In this document: in pieces, positions 7,162 to 17,173 of the stretch
How the letters are laid out: every line of letters begins with the position of its first letter
How positions within the stretch are numbered: the stretch's first letter is position 1
Source of the DNA: Gordonia araii NBRC 100433
Lineage (GTDB): Bacteria > Actinomycetota > Actinomycetes > Mycobacteriales > Mycobacteriaceae
Direction: 5' to 3'
NCBI RefSeq assembly: GCF_000241265.1
Contig: NZ_BAEE01000076.1
Span: 1-64,000 of the forward strand
DNA: 64,000 nt
Made by a program: the position numbers and the translations under genes
Notes under the pieces: generated by a model
What the model was told of the DNA's origin: nothing
Seen by the model: only the letters and a program-made list of their open reading frames with translations
Databases searched by the model: none

Positions 7162-7420
7162 CTGCCGAGTGGGCACCTCAACCCTGCCGAGTGGGCACCT
7201 GACCCCCGTCGAGTGGGCACCTCAACCCTGCCGAGTGGGCACCTCAACCCTGCCGAGTGGGCACCTCAACCCTGCCGAGTGGGCACCTCAACTATGCCCA
7301 GTGGGCGCAGGTCAGGTGCCCAGTGGGCGCAGGTCAGGTGCCCACTGGGCGTAGGTGGGGTGCCCAGTGGGCGCAGGTGAGGTGCCCATTGGGCGCAGGT
7401 GAGGTGCCCACTCGGCGTTA
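7162..7420. repeat. Inverted array of 22-bp tandem repeats
   Basis: This fills the 301-bp gap between the convergent TetR and kgd genes. Six units with an exact 22-bp period start at 7162, 7184, 7206, 7228, 7250 and 7272; the common core is GCCGAGTGGGCACCTC, and the third unit is slightly changed. From about 7296 the orientation flips: units starting at 7296, 7318, 7340, 7362, 7384 and 7406 carry GCCCAGTGGGCGCAGGT-type cores. The last contains GAGGTGCCCACTCGGC, the exact reverse complement of the first core. The halves could pair as a long stem. Both strands are open for about 60 codons but the peptides are repeat artefacts. Function is unknown; a bidirectional termination role is possible. 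Confidence 0.9.
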
Positions 7421-7450
7421 GGGGTCGGGCTGGCAGACGGGTGGTTCGGT

Positions 7451-10400
7451 CTAGGACGTGAACGGAGCCTCGGCTTTGGGGCCGAACGCGGCGTCGATGA
7501 TCTCCTGCTGCTCGACGGCGTGGACCTTGCTCGACCCCGACGACGGCGCGGACATGGCACGTCGCGAAACGCGGCGCAGCCCGGTCAGGATGTCGGGCAG
7601 CATCTCCGGCAGCCACAGCCCGAGGAACGGCCACGGGCCCTGGTTGGCCGGCTCCTCCTGCACCCAGACGAAATCGTCGGCGTTCGGGTAGCGCTCCAGC
7701 GTCATCCGCATGCGGCGGTAGGGCACCGGGTAGAGCTGCTCGATGCGGATCAGCGCGATATCGTCGCGACCTTCCTTGTCCCGTCGCGCGGCGAGCTCGT
7801 AGTAGAGCTTGCCGCTGACCAGGACGACGCGGCGCACCTTGGACCGGTCGGCCGAGTCGTCGGCGAAGGCGGGATCGTCGAGCACCGAGAGGAACTTCGA
7901 GTCGGTGAAGTCCGAGACCGGGCTCACGGCAGCCTTGTTGCGCAGCATCGACTTCGGGGTGAACACGACCAGCGGACGCTCAATGCCGTCGAGCGCGTGT
8001 CGGCGGAGCAGGTGGAAGTAGCTCGCCGGCGTCGACGGCAGCGCGACGGTCATCGAGCCCTCGGCGCACAGCTGCAGGAATCGCTCGATACGGCCCGACG
8101 TGTGGTCGGGGCCCTGGCCCTCGTGCCCGTGTGGCAGCAGCATGACGACGCCGGAGGTCTGTGCCCACTTGGCCTCGCCGGAGCTGATGAACTCGTCCAC
8201 GATCGACTGGGCACCGTTCACGAAGTCGCCGAACTGGCCTTCCCACAGCACCAGCGCATCGGGGTCGCCGACGGAGTAGCCGTATTCGAAGCCGACGACG
8301 GCGAACTCGGACAGCGGCGAGTCGTAGACCATGAACCGGCCGCTCTCCTCCTCGTCCTCGCCCGGGATGTGGTTCAGCGGGGTGTACTCCGACCCGTTCT
8401 GACGGTCGATCAGCACCGAGTGGCGCTGGGTGAAGGTCCCGCGCCGGGAGTCCTGGCCCGAGAGGCGCACCGTGCGCCCCTCCAGGACGAGCGAGCCGAA
8501 GGCCAACAGCTCGGCGAACGCCCAGTCGATGTTGCCCTCCCGCGCGGACTGCTGCCGTCGCTTGAGCACGGGCAGCACGCGCGGGTGCGCGGTGAAGCCG
8601 TCGGGCAGCGTCATGAACGCGTCGCCGATGCGCGCGAGCGTCTGCGGCGACACGGCGGTCACCAGTTTCGACGGCAGACTCTGCTCGGCCTCCACCGACG
8701 GGCTGGGCGCCGCCGTGTACCGCTCAAGCTCCTTGACCTCGTTGAAGACCCGCTCCAACTGGCCCTGGTAGTCGCGCAGCGCGTCCTCGGCCTCTTTGGT
8801 CGAGATGTCGCCACGGCCGATCAGCGCTTCGGTGTAGGACTTGCGGACGCCCCGCATCGTGTCGATCACGTCGTACATCGCCGGCTGCGTCATCGACGGA
8901 TCGTCGCCCTCGTTGTGACCGCGGCGCCGGTAGCAGACGAGGTCGATCACGACGTCCTTGTGGTAAGTCTCGCGGTAGTCGACGGCGAGCTTGGCCGCCC
9001 ACACGCAGGCCTCCGGGTCGTCGCCGTTGACGTGGAAGATCGGCGCGCCGATCATCTTCGCCACGTCGGTGCAGTACTCGGTGGAGCGGGAGTACTCCGG
9101 CGCGGTGGTGAAGCCGACCTGGTTGTTGACGACGATGTGCACGGTGCCGCCGACGCGGTAGCCGGGCAGCATCGCGAGGTTCAGCGTCTCGGCGACGACG
9201 CCCTGTCCGGCGAACGCGGCGTCGCCGTGGAGCATCAGCGGGAGCACCGGGAATTCGCCCGCGGAGTCGCCGAGCAGGTCCTGCTTGGCGCGGACCAGGC
9301 CTTCGAGCACCGGGTCGACCGCCTCGAGGTGGCTGGGGTTGGCGGTCAGCGAGACGGTGATCTCGTTGTCGCCGAACATCTGGTAGTACTTGCCCTCGGC
9401 GCCGAGGTGGTACTTCACGTCGCCGGAGCCGTGCGACTGCGACGGGTCCTGGTTGCCCTCGAACTCGGTGAAGATCTTCGAGTACGGCTTGCCGACGATG
9501 TTGGCGAGGACGTTGAGCCGGCCGCGGTGCGGCATGCCAATGACGACTTCGGCGAGTTCGTGCTCGGCGCTCTGGTCGATGACGGCGTCCATCATCGGGA
9601 TCACCGATTCGGCGCCTTCCAGCGAGAAACGCTTCTGTCCGACGTACTTCGTGGCGAGGAAGGTCTCGAAGGCCTCGGCGGCGTTGAGCTTGCTGACGAT
9701 GTACTTCTGCTCGGCGACCGGCGGCTTGACGTGCTTGATCTCCACCCGTTCCTGCAGCCAGCGCTGCTGATCGGGCTCCAGGATGTGGGTGTATTCGACG
9801 CCGACGTGGCGGCAGTAGGCGTCGCGCAACACCGACAGCACGTCGCGGAGCTTCATCCGCTCCTTGCCGTGGAAACCACCGACGCGGAAGGACCGGTCGA
9901 GGTCCCACAGCGTCAGACCGTAGGTCTCGATGCGCAGATCCGGGTGGGCGATGCGGGCATCGCTGTCCATCATCAGCGGGTCGATGTCGGCCATCAGGTG
10001 GCCGCGGCTGCGGTAGGCGGCGATCAGCTCCAGGACGCGGGTCGACTTGTCGACGAGGCCGGGCGGCACGTCCTGGCGCCAGCGGATCGGCTCGTACGGG
10101 ATGTGCAGGGCGGTGAAGATGTCATCCCAGAAGTCGTCGTCGAGCAGCAGGTGGTGCACCTTGCGCAGGAAGTCGCCGGATTCGGCGCCCTGGATGATGC
10201 GGTGGTCGTAGGTCGACGTGAGCGTCATCAGCTTGCCGACGCCCAGTTCGGCGATCTGCTCTTCGGAGGCGCCCTGGAACTCCGCCGGGTACTCCATCGC
10301 GCCCGCGCCGATGATCGCACCCTGACCGGGCATCAGCCGCGGCACCGAATGCACGGTGCCGATCGTGCCGGGGTTGGTGAGCGAGATGGTCACGCCGGAG

Positions 10401-11302
10401 AAGTCTTCCGCGGTCAGCGCGCCTTCGCGGGCGCGCCGGATGATCTCCTCGTACGCGGTCCAGAACTCGTGGAAGTTCTTCGACTCGCATTCCTTGATCG
10501 CCGCGACGACCAGCGAACGGCTGCCGTCCTTGCCGGGAAGGTCGATCGCCAGGCCCAGGTTGGTGTGCGCGGGGGACACGACGTTCGGCTTGCCGTCGAT
10601 CTCGGCGAAGTGGCTGTTCATGTTCGGGAACGCCTTGATCGCCTGGACCAGTGCGTAGCCGAGGATGTGGGTGAACGACACCTTGCCGCCTCGCGTGCGA
10701 GCCAGGTGGTTGTTCATCACGATGCGGTTGTCGATCATCGCCTTGACCGGTATCGCGCGCACGCTGGTCGCGGTCGGAACGGTCAGCGACGCAGACATGT
10801 TGCGGGCCACCGCGGCCGACGCGCCGCGCAGGACCTTCGACGACTCGGCGGGCCCGGCCTCGGCCTTCGGTTTGGCCGCGGGCGGCGGCGTACTCGGGGC
10901 CGTGGCCGCGGGGGCCGGGACCGACTCGCGCCCGGAGCCGTCGCGGCCGGTCGTCCCGACCCCGGAGGCGGCCTTGGTGGCGGCGGCTTCGGTGGTCGGC
11001 GGCTTGGGGGCCGGCTCGGGCTTGGTCGGCTCCTCGTCGAGGGTCACCGCGTTGGCGGGACGAGCCGGTGCGGGTGCCGGGGGCGCAGTGGCTGGCGCCG
11101 GGGCCGACGCGGGGGAGGCGGTCGAGGCCGGAGCGGATCCGTTGGCGGCCGGTTGGTAGTCCTTGAGCACCTCCCGCCAGCTGGGATCTACCGAGTTGGG
11201 ATCCTTCAGGTACTGCTGGTACATCTCTTCGACCAGCCACGTGTTCTGCCCGTAATCAGATGCCGGGGTGTTCACAGCGGTGCTTCGCCTCAATTCCCTC
11301 AT
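7451..11302 (-). CDS. kgd: Multifunctional 2-oxoglutarate decarboxylase/dehydrogenase (Kgd/OdhA type)
   Basis: A 1283-residue TCA-cycle enzyme with the actinobacterial domain order. A short N-terminal segment ([15 protein letters not shown]) is followed by an Ala/Pro-rich linker to about residue 155, an E2o-like acyltransferase core without a lipoyl domain (catalytic motif [16 protein letters not shown] near 375), and a thiamine-diphosphate E1 part with [10 protein letters not shown] and the [10 protein letters not shown] cofactor motif. It decarboxylates 2-oxoglutarate and works with the pyruvate dehydrogenase E2/E3 components. FHA proteins (GarA/OdhI) inhibit such enzymes. The ATG at 11302 has AAGGGG seven bases upstream; GTG at 11275 would give a form closer to M. 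tuberculosis Kgd at the N-terminus. The linker makes it about 50 residues longer than the mycobacterial protein. Confidence 0.96.
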   Translation of the reverse strand: MRELRRSTAVNTPASDYGQNTWLVEEMYQQYLKDPNSVDPSWREVLKDYQPAANGSAPASTASPASAPAPATAPPAPAPARPANAVTLDEEPTKPEPAPKPPTTEAAATKAASGVGTTGRDGSGRESVPAPAATAPSTPPPAAKPKAEAGPAESSKVLRGASAAVARNMSASLTVPTATSVRAIPVKAMIDNRIVMNNHLARTRGGKVSFTHILGYALVQAIKAFPNMNSHFAEIDGKPNVVSPAHTNLGLAIDLPGKDGSRSLVVAAIKECESKNFHEFWTAYEEIIRRAREGALTAEDFSGVTISLTNPGTIGTVHSVPRLMPGQGAIIGAGAMEYPAEFQGASEEQIAELGVGKLMTLTSTYDHRIIQGAESGDFLRKVHHLLLDDDFWDDIFTALHIPYEPIRWRQDVPPGLVDKSTRVLELIAAYRSRGHLMADIDPLMMDSDARIAHPDLRIETYGLTLWDLDRSFRVGGFHGKERMKLRDVLSVLRDAYCRHVGVEYTHILEPDQQRWLQERVEIKHVKPPVAEQKYIVSKLNAAEAFETFLATKYVGQKRFSLEGAESVIPMMDAVIDQSAEHELAEVVIGMPHRGRLNVLANIVGKPYSKIFTEFEGNQDPSQSHGSGDVKYHLGAEGKYYQMFGDNEITVSLTANPSHLEAVDPVLEGLVRAKQDLLGDSAGEFPVLPLMLHGDAAFAGQGVVAETLNLAMLPGYRVGGTVHIVVNNQVGFTTAPEYSRSTEYCTDVAKMIGAPIFHVNGDDPEACVWAAKLAVDYRETYHKDVVIDLVCYRRRGHNEGDDPSMTQPAMYDVIDTMRGVRKSYTEALIGRGDISTKEAEDALRDYQGQLERVFNEVKELERYTAAPSPSVEAEQSLPSKLVTAVSPQTLARIGDAFMTLPDGFTAHPRVLPVLKRRQQSAREGNIDWAFAELLAFGSLVLEGRTVRLSGQDSRRGTFTQRHSVLIDRQNGSEYTPLNHIPGEDEEESGRFMVYDSPLSEFAVVGFEYGYSVGDPDALVLWEGQFGDFVNGAQSIVDEFISSGEAKWAQTSGVVMLLPHGHEGQGPDHTSGRIERFLQLCAEGSMTVALPSTPASYFHLLRRHALDGIERPLVVFTPKSMLRNKAAVSPVSDFTDSKFLSVLDDPAFADDSADRSKVRRVVLVSGKLYYELAARRDKEGRDDIALIRIEQLYPVPYRRMRMTLERYPNADDFVWVQEEPANQGPWPFLGLWLPEMLPDILTGLRRVSRRAMSAPSSGSSKVHAVEQQEIIDAAFGPKAEAPFTS

Positions 11303-11401
11303 GAGTTGGCCCCTTGGGTGCGGGGGCCGGATTGTTCAGTTAGCTGCGCACGGTCGGAGCACTCACTTGTGGTGCGTTACTCACGCCCTCCCCATGGCAT
11401 G

Positions 11402-14400
11402 CTACGCGTGCCGCTCCGTCGATGTGTGCCCAGTGTCCGCAGTGGTTTCCCAGAGTTCGCGGTACCGTCCGTCGCGCGCGATCAGTTCGGCGTGGGTGCC
11501 GCGCTGCACCACTCGTCCGGCCTCGACGACGGCGATCGAATCGGCCTGTGCGGCCGTCGCCAGCCGGTGGGCGACGATGACGCTCGTGCGCCGTGACGCG
11601 GTGGCCCGCGAGGCGGCCAGGACACGTGCTTCGGTCTGCTGGTCGAGCGTTGCGGTCGCCTCGTCGAGGAGTACGAGGTCCGGTTCGACGAGTTCGGCGC
11701 GGGCCAGGGCGATGAGCTGACGCTGGCCCGACGACAACCCGCGTCCCCGCTCGCCGATGGGGTGGTTCATCGCTCCGGGCAGGGCGGCGATGACGTCGAG
11801 CGCGCCGACGGCGGCGGCCGCCGCCTCGATCTCGTCGCGACCGGCGCCAGGCCGGCCGAAGGCGATGTTGTCCGCGACCGTCCCGGCGAACAGATGCGGC
11901 TCCTGGGGAACGACGGCGAGACGGGCCCGGTACGAGCGCAGCGGCAGGTCGCGCAGGTCGTCGCCGTCGGCGCGCACGGAACCCGTGCTGGGGTCGTAGA
12001 AGCGGGCGAGCAGCTTGACCACGGTCGATTTCCCCGCCCCGGTCGAGCCCACCAGGGCCAGCGACGACCCGGCCGGGATGTCGAGGTCGACGTCGGTCAG
12101 GGCGGGGGCGGTCGAGTCCCGGTAGATGAAGCCGATGTCGTGGAGCGCCATGTGCGCCGGGGCGGGACGACCGCGCGCACCGGTCGCCGCGTCATCGTCG
12201 GCGTGGGATTCCAGGCTCGACGGGGTGGCGAGCAGATCCCTGATCCGGATGAGGCCGACGCGGGCCTGCTGATAGCCGTCGAAGACCTGGGTCAGCTGTT
12301 GGACCGGCCCGAACAGCATCGCGAGATAGAGAACGAACGCGATCAGTGCGCCGGTCGAGAGCGTGCCTTGAGAGATCCGGTGTGCGCCGAGGACCAGGAC
12401 GGCGGCGGTCGCCACATCCGCCACCAGGACGATGAACGGGAAGTAGCAGGCGATCGCGCGCTGGGTGACCATGCGCGCGTCGAACCAGTCGTCGGAGTAG
12501 CGGGCGAAGCGGGCCAGGGCCGAGTCGGAGTGCCGGTAGCCCTGCGTCGTCTTGAGCCCGGCGAGGTTCTCCTGTAGATCGGCGTTGACGATGCTGACGA
12601 GTTCGCGGGAGCGCAGGTACGCCCGCGAGGAGATACGGCGGAACACGATGGTCGCGATCAACAGCACCGGGACGACCGGGGCGAGTGCTACGGCCAGACC
12701 CGGCTGGGTGAGGGTGAGCGCCACGGCCACGCCGACCAGGGTCAGCCCGGCGACCCCGGCCGAGGTCAGGCCGGTTTGCAGGAAGGTCGACAACGCGTCG
12801 ATGTCGGTGGTCATCCGGGTCATGATCCGGCCGGACAGTTCGCGCTCGTAGTAGTCCAGGCCCAGCCGCTGCAGGTGGGCGAAGCTGCGCACGCGCAGGC
12901 CGAACAGCACGCGCTCGCCGGCTCTCGTGGACAGCAGCAGCGTGCCGACCGCGACCAGCCAGCCGACGCCCACCAGCAGAACTCCCGCCAGCACCGGGCG
13001 GTAGATTGCCGCGGGATCGTCGCTGTCGGCGGCATCGATCGAGATTCGCGCCAGCGACGGGAACGCCAGGCTCACCACGGTGTCCGCGGCCACGCACAGG
13101 GCGGCGCCGAGCAACAGCCAGCGGACCGGCGCCAGCGAACGCCACAGCGAGAAGTCGGGTGTCTCGCGTCGCAGGTCGTCGAGATCGGCCCGCGGGTCGG
13201 CGTGCGCCGGCGGCAGGGCGGCGACGTCGGCGAGGAGTTCGGGTGTGGCCTGTGCCGCGCCGAGCGCTCCCGACATGGCCATCCCGCCTCCGCCTCCCGG
13301 CCCGGCGCCGCCTGGGCCTCGCGCCGGCGCCGCGCCGGCGCGCCAGCCGTCGTCGGGTTCGATATCGGGCCAAAGGTCGAAGTCGTCGTCCGGTTCGGCC
13401 GCTTCGGCGCGGTCGAGGGAGTCGGGCAGCGGGGCGTTCGCCGTCTGGGACATCAGCGTCGCGAAGCGAGCACTGGATTTCGCCAGTTCGTCGAAGGTCC
13501 CGACCTCGACGATCTGCCCGTCGTCGATGATTGCGACGCGGTCGGCGAGCCGCAACGTGGACGCGCGGTGGGCGAGCACCAGCATCGTCGAACGCTGCTC
13601 GCGCAGCCGAGCCAGAATGCGGGCCTCGGTCGCGGTGTCGACGGCCGACGTCGCGTCGTCGAGAACGAGGATTCGCGGCTGAGCGTAGAGAGCCCGGGCC
13701 AGGGCGATGCGCTGCCGCTGTCCGCCGGACAGGGTGAGCCCGCGCTCGCCGACGACGCTGGCGACGCCGTCGGGCAGGGCGTCGACGAATGCGGTGGCGT
13801 CGGCCCGTTCGATCGCCGATGCCAGCCGCGCCTGCTCGGCGTCGGTGAGGGTGTGCAGCGGCGCCATCGCGATGTTGGCGGCGATGGTGTCGGAATACAG
13901 GAACGGTTCGTCGCTGACGACCGCGACGACGCGGCGGAGATCGTCGGCGGCGACGGTGTTCAGGTCGGCGGGGCTCGCACCTTCCCGTCGCGGGCTCAGC
14001 GCGACGGTACCGGTCTGCGGGCGGTGGTGGCGGACCGCCAGATCGGCCAGCGTCGACTTGCCCGAGCCCGGACCGCCGATGACGGCGACGCACTCGCCCG
14101 GCGCGATGTCGAGGTCCAGACCCGTCAGCACGGGCGTATCGGCGGCGTCCGGGTAGGCGAATCCAACACCGTCGAACCGGAGGCCGAACTCGGCGTCGTT
14201 GGGCAGCGCCACCGGATCGGCCGGATCGGCGTCACGGGGATGGTCGATGACGTCGAAGACGCGCTGCGCCGACGCGTGGGCGAGTTGGGCCGTGACGACC
14301 ACGTTGGACAGCATGCGCGTGATCCCCATCAGCGCGGTGACGTAGGCGGCGAAGGCCAGGAAGGTGCCGGCCGTGATGGTGCCGCGCAGCGTCAGCAGTG

Positions 14401-15196
14401 CGCCGACGCCGATTACCGCGACGGTCGCCAGTTGCGGTAGAGCCCCGATCAGCGGGGCATAGCGGGCCTCGACCCGTGCGGCACGGATCCGGCGGGCGTA
14501 GAGGGAACGGCCGAGATCGATCATCCGGTCGACCATGCGGTGCTCCTGGCCGAAGCCTTTGACCACCCGCACGCCGGTGACCGTCTCCTCGACGTGGGTG
14601 GCCACGTCGGCGGCGGCCTGTTGAGCCGACCAGGTCGCCGCGAAGAGCCGTCGTCGGCTGCGATAGGCCGTCCAGCCGAGCGCGGGGAGCACCAGCAGTG
14701 CCACCGCGGTCAACAGCGGGGACAGGTAGGCCATGATCGCGAAGGCGAAGACCGCCTGCACCGCGCCGCCGATGGCCAGCGGTGCCATCGCCATCAGGCC
14801 CTGTACGACCTGCAGATCGGAGATCGACCGCGACACCACCTGCCCGGTGCGGATCGTGTGTTGTGCCGGACCGTCGAGATGCAGCACGGTGTCCAGCAGC
14901 GAGACGCGCAGGTCGCGCTGCACGCCGACCGCCAGGGCACCGGCCGCCCAGCGGCGGACGAGCGTGCTGAGGTAGCGGGCCGCCGCCACCGCCAGCATCA
15001 CCGCGATGATGCTGCCCAGTGCCCAACCGGCACGAGCGGCGCCGGTCGCGTGATCGACAGCGGCCTTCGACAGCAGTGGGAAGGCCAGGTCGGCGGCGAT
15101 GCCGAGGACCACGGCGACGATCGTCGCCGCCAGGTAGCCCCGGCGGGTGGCGGCCAGGCGCCCGAGGCGCCGCAACCAGCGATCGCCGTCGATCAC
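11402..15196 (-). CDS. Single-chain double ABC exporter (TMD-NBD-TMD-NBD)
   Basis: A 1264-residue protein joining two half exporters that M. tuberculosis encodes separately (Rv1272c/Rv1273c type). Half one: membrane helices to about 300, Walker A GGPGSGKST at 374-382, signature LSGGQ at 489-493, Walker B ending Asp513-Asp514. A Gly/Pro/acidic linker spans about 590-680. Half two: membrane part about 690-980, Walker A GSTGAGKST at 1050-1058, signature LSSGQ at 1154-1158, Walker B with Asp1178-Glu1179. NBD1 has Asp where the catalytic Glu belongs and Asp429 where the Q-loop Gln belongs, so one ATP site is degenerate, as in heterodimeric exporters. Substrate unknown (lipid or drug). The GTG overlaps the stop of the upstream gene (GTGA). 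Confidence 0.92.
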   Translation of the reverse strand: MIDGDRWLRRLGRLAATRRGYLAATIVAVVLGIAADLAFPLLSKAAVDHATGAARAGWALGSIIAVMLAVAAARYLSTLVRRWAAGALAVGVQRDLRVSLLDTVLHLDGPAQHTIRTGQVVSRSISDLQVVQGLMAMAPLAIGGAVQAVFAFAIMAYLSPLLTAVALLVLPALGWTAYRSRRRLFAATWSAQQAAADVATHVEETVTGVRVVKGFGQEHRMVDRMIDLGRSLYARRIRAARVEARYAPLIGALPQLATVAVIGVGALLTLRGTITAGTFLAFAAYVTALMGITRMLSNVVVTAQLAHASAQRVFDVIDHPRDADPADPVALPNDAEFGLRFDGVGFAYPDAADTPVLTGLDLDIAPGECVAVIGGPGSGKSTLADLAVRHHRPQTGTVALSPRREGASPADLNTVAADDLRRVVAVVSDEPFLYSDTIAANIAMAPLHTLTDAEQARLASAIERADATAFVDALPDGVASVVGERGLTLSGGQRQRIALARALYAQPRILVLDDATSAVDTATEARILARLREQRSTMLVLAHRASTLRLADRVAIIDDGQIVEVGTFDELAKSSARFATLMSQTANAPLPDSLDRAEAAEPDDDFDLWPDIEPDDGWRAGAAPARGPGGAGPGGGGGMAMSGALGAAQATPELLADVAALPPAHADPRADLDDLRRETPDFSLWRSLAPVRWLLLGAALCVAADTVVSLAFPSLARISIDAADSDDPAAIYRPVLAGVLLVGVGWLVAVGTLLLSTRAGERVLFGLRVRSFAHLQRLGLDYYERELSGRIMTRMTTDIDALSTFLQTGLTSAGVAGLTLVGVAVALTLTQPGLAVALAPVVPVLLIATIVFRRISSRAYLRSRELVSIVNADLQENLAGLKTTQGYRHSDSALARFARYSDDWFDARMVTQRAIACYFPFIVLVADVATAAVLVLGAHRISQGTLSTGALIAFVLYLAMLFGPVQQLTQVFDGYQQARVGLIRIRDLLATPSSLESHADDDAATGARGRPAPAHMALHDIGFIYRDSTAPALTDVDLDIPAGSSLALVGSTGAGKSTVVKLLARFYDPSTGSVRADGDDLRDLPLRSYRARLAVVPQEPHLFAGTVADNIAFGRPGAGRDEIEAAAAAVGALDVIAALPGAMNHPIGERGRGLSSGQRQLIALARAELVEPDLVLLDEATATLDQQTEARVLAASRATASRRTSVIVAHRLATAAQADSIAVVEAGRVVQRGTHAELIARDGRYRELWETTADTGHTSTERHA

Positions 15197-16008
15197 CGAC
15201 GAGTTGGCAGTTGCTGCACCGGTGCGGGGAGCGCCCCTTCGTCGGCGAGAGTGCCGTCGATGATCGACGAGGTCGGCCAGCGCCGGGGCGGCGGTCCGAA
15301 GGCTTCACGCGAGTTGGCGATGATCTTCTTGCCCAGCGCGCGGTTGCCGACCGCCCCGATGCCCGCGCCGATGCCGGCCGGCAAGAGCTTGCCGACGATG
15401 ACCGGGGCGCGCTTGAGCGCGAACTTCCGCATGACCTTGTTCAGCATCCGCTGGTTGAAGGCCGACACGTTGACCCCCGGGATGGCGCTGGACGACAGTT
15501 GCTTCAACGCGGTCGACCGCCCGCTGCCGACGAGCTTGCCCAGCGCGGTGAGGCCCTCTTCGCCCAGGGCGACCGAGAGGACCAGCGATTCGCGCCGGTG
15601 CTGATCGTCGGGGTCGACGCCGTGCACTTCGGCGATGGCGAGCGCCAGTAGTGCCGACGCTTCGAGGAAGAACAACGATTCGCCCGCGACCGCCGAAAGC
15701 GCCGCGACCGTGCCGACGCCGGGTACCGCGGCGGTGGCGCCGACCGCCCCGCCGGAGCCGGTCACCGCGAGCAGGTACTGCTTCTCCAGTCGCTCGATGA
15801 TCTGCGCTGGCGACTCGTCCGGGTGTGCGGCACGGATCTTGTTGACGTACTTGGCCACCGCGGGACCCTGGAGGCGCTGGGCCCGGCGCAGCATCTTGTC
15901 GGCCGCGCCGATCGCGTGAGCAGGCGGCTTCGGGTGCTCGAATCCGTTGGCGCCGTAGGCGTCGTCGGTATTCGAGGGCGCGGGAAGAGCCTTGTTTCGC
16001 TTAGCCAT
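15193..16008 (-). CDS. Conserved hypothetical protein with hydrophobic Gly/Ala segments
   Basis: A 271-residue protein I do not recognise by domain. It starts MAKRNKALPAP, has a charged helical part (KYVNKIRAAHPDESPAQIIERLEKQ), then hydrophobic Gly/Ala stretches (AVTGSGGAVGATAAVPGVG, and LLPAGIGAGIGAVGNRALG) that could enter a membrane, and a C-terminal EAFGPPPRRWP segment. Its place between kgd and an EmrB-type transporter resembles M. tuberculosis Rv1249c, annotated as a possible membrane protein. Its start lies inside the end of the upstream gene (8-bp overlap) and its stop overlaps the ABC exporter start, so all three are one operon. Confidence 0.7.
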   Translation of the reverse strand: MAKRNKALPAPSNTDDAYGANGFEHPKPPAHAIGAADKMLRRAQRLQGPAVAKYVNKIRAAHPDESPAQIIERLEKQYLLAVTGSGGAVGATAAVPGVGTVAALSAVAGESLFFLEASALLALAIAEVHGVDPDDQHRRESLVLSVALGEEGLTALGKLVGSGRSTALKQLSSSAIPGVNVSAFNQRMLNKVMRKFALKRAPVIVGKLLPAGIGAGIGAVGNRALGKKIIANSREAFGPPPRRWPTSSIIDGTLADEGALPAPVQQLPTRR

Positions 16009-17038
16009 CGGTGGGTACCCCATTTCCTTCCGGTACGACCTCGGACGGTCGCGGTGGCGGCGGAGGAGTGCCGTCACCGAACGGGCGTCCGCCGAGTTGT
16101 TCGCGGTGGTGGGCGGTGCGCCAACCCCGCAGGTCTGGGCCGTCCGGCACGATGCCGGTCGGGTTGATATCGCGATGCACCAGGTAGTAGTGCTGCTTGA
16201 TCTGGGTGAAGTCGACCGTGTCGCCGAACCCCGGGGTCTGGAACAGGTCGCGCGCGTAGGCCCACAGCGCAGGCATCTGGGCGAGCAGGTTGCGGTTGGT
16301 CTTGAAGTGGCCGTGGTAGACCGGGTCGAACCGCACCAGCGTCGTGAAGAGCCGGACGTCGGCTTCGGTGATGGTGTCGCCGACGAGGTAGCGCCGCGAC
16401 GCGAGCCGGTCGTCGAGGATGTCGAGCTGGGTGAACAGTCGTGCGTAAGCGTCGTCGTAGGCCTGTTGACTGCCGGCGAACCCGCAGCGGTAGACGCCGT
16501 TGTTGACCTCGGAGAAGACGGCCGCGTTGATCTCGTCGATCTCGGCGCGCAGGTGCTCCGGGTAGAGCGCGGGAGCGCCGTCGCGATGGAAGTCGGTCCA
16601 CTCGGTGGAGAAGTCGAGCGTCATCTGCGCATAGTCGTTGGTCACGACGGCGCCGTCGCGCTCATCGACGATCGCGGGAACCGTGATGCCCTTCGGGTAG
16701 CCGGGGAAGCGCTTCTCGTAGGCGTCTTTGAGCCGCGGAATGCGCAGCACCGGGTCGACGCCGCCCGGGTCGAGGTCGAAGGTCCAAGAGTCGGCGTCGT
16801 GGGTCGGTCCGCACAGGCCCAGCGAGATGGCGTCCTCCAGGCCGAGCAGGCGCCGCACGATGAGGGTGCGGTTGGCCCAGGGGCACGCGCGGGCCGCGAC
16901 GAGCCGGTAGCGACCGGCTTCGACGGGATAGCCGTCGGCCCCGTCCTTGGTGATGCGCGTGGAGATGTAGCGGGTGTCGCGGACGAACTCCTCCCCGGCG
17001 GTCACATATGTGCCCTGCCCGGTTTCCTGTTCGCTCAT
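16001..17038 (-). CDS. Xi-class GST-like S-conjugate reductase (glutathionyl/mycothiolyl-hydroquinone reductase family)
   Basis: A 345-residue protein with the long architecture of glutathionyl-hydroquinone reductases (ECM4/YqjG family): an N-terminal TRITKDGADGYPVEAGRYRL lead, the catalytic motif ACPWANRT with Cys52, a VPAIVD cis-proline element, and an all-helical C-terminal domain containing EINAAVFSEVNNGVYRCGF. Such enzymes remove a thiol from conjugated hydroquinones. Actinobacteria of this order use mycothiol rather than glutathione, so the natural thiol is probably mycothiol. The ATG has a GAGGAGG ribosome site. It is the first gene of an operon with the hypothetical protein and the double ABC exporter; conjugate export is a possible theme. 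Confidence 0.87.
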   Translation of the reverse strand: MSEQETGQGTYVTAGEEFVRDTRYISTRITKDGADGYPVEAGRYRLVAARACPWANRTLIVRRLLGLEDAISLGLCGPTHDADSWTFDLDPGGVDPVLRIPRLKDAYEKRFPGYPKGITVPAIVDERDGAVVTNDYAQMTLDFSTEWTDFHRDGAPALYPEHLRAEIDEINAAVFSEVNNGVYRCGFAGSQQAYDDAYARLFTQLDILDDRLASRRYLVGDTITEADVRLFTTLVRFDPVYHGHFKTNRNLLAQMPALWAYARDLFQTPGFGDTVDFTQIKQHYYLVHRDINPTGIVPDGPDLRGWRTAHHREQLGGRPFGDGTPPPPPRPSEVVPEGNGVPTDG

Positions 17039-17103
17039 CGCGACCTCCTCGATCGGAGACTGCGCTCCGTGAATATCCGTAACAGCTGACCAACGTCGCG
17101 CGG

Positions 17104-17125
17104 GCCGTCGGTGATTCCCGACGGC
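17104..17125 (-). promoter_or_regulatory. Hairpin in the leader or promoter of the GST-like gene
   Basis: A perfect 8-bp inverted repeat, GCCGTCGG (17104-17111) and CCGACGGC (17118-17125), with a six-base loop lies about 65 bp upstream of the GST-like start. It could be a leader hairpin or an operator. There is no U-run, so it is not a typical terminator. The rest of the 17039-17451 gap holds the 21-bp repeats and the direct repeats listed separately. Confidence 0.4.
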
Positions 17126-17173
17126 GATGTGACCGCTCACACACGCGCGCGTCCTCCAGGTTATCCGCCGACC

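Noticed and set aside
7169..7354. Open frame through the 22-bp repeats giving a Thr/Ser/Pro/Trp repeat peptide
   Set aside because: The frame stays open only because of the repeats; there is no ribosome site and no domain, and the opposite strand is equally open.
7162..7420. CRISPR array
   Set aside because: Units are contiguous without unique spacers, the orientation flips in the middle, and no cas gene is present.
7520..11596. Very long open frame (1358 codons) on the + strand opposite kgd
   Set aside because: It is the antisense shadow of kgd. GC-rich genes commonly keep a reverse frame open; the product has no recognisable domain, while kgd is complete on the other strand.
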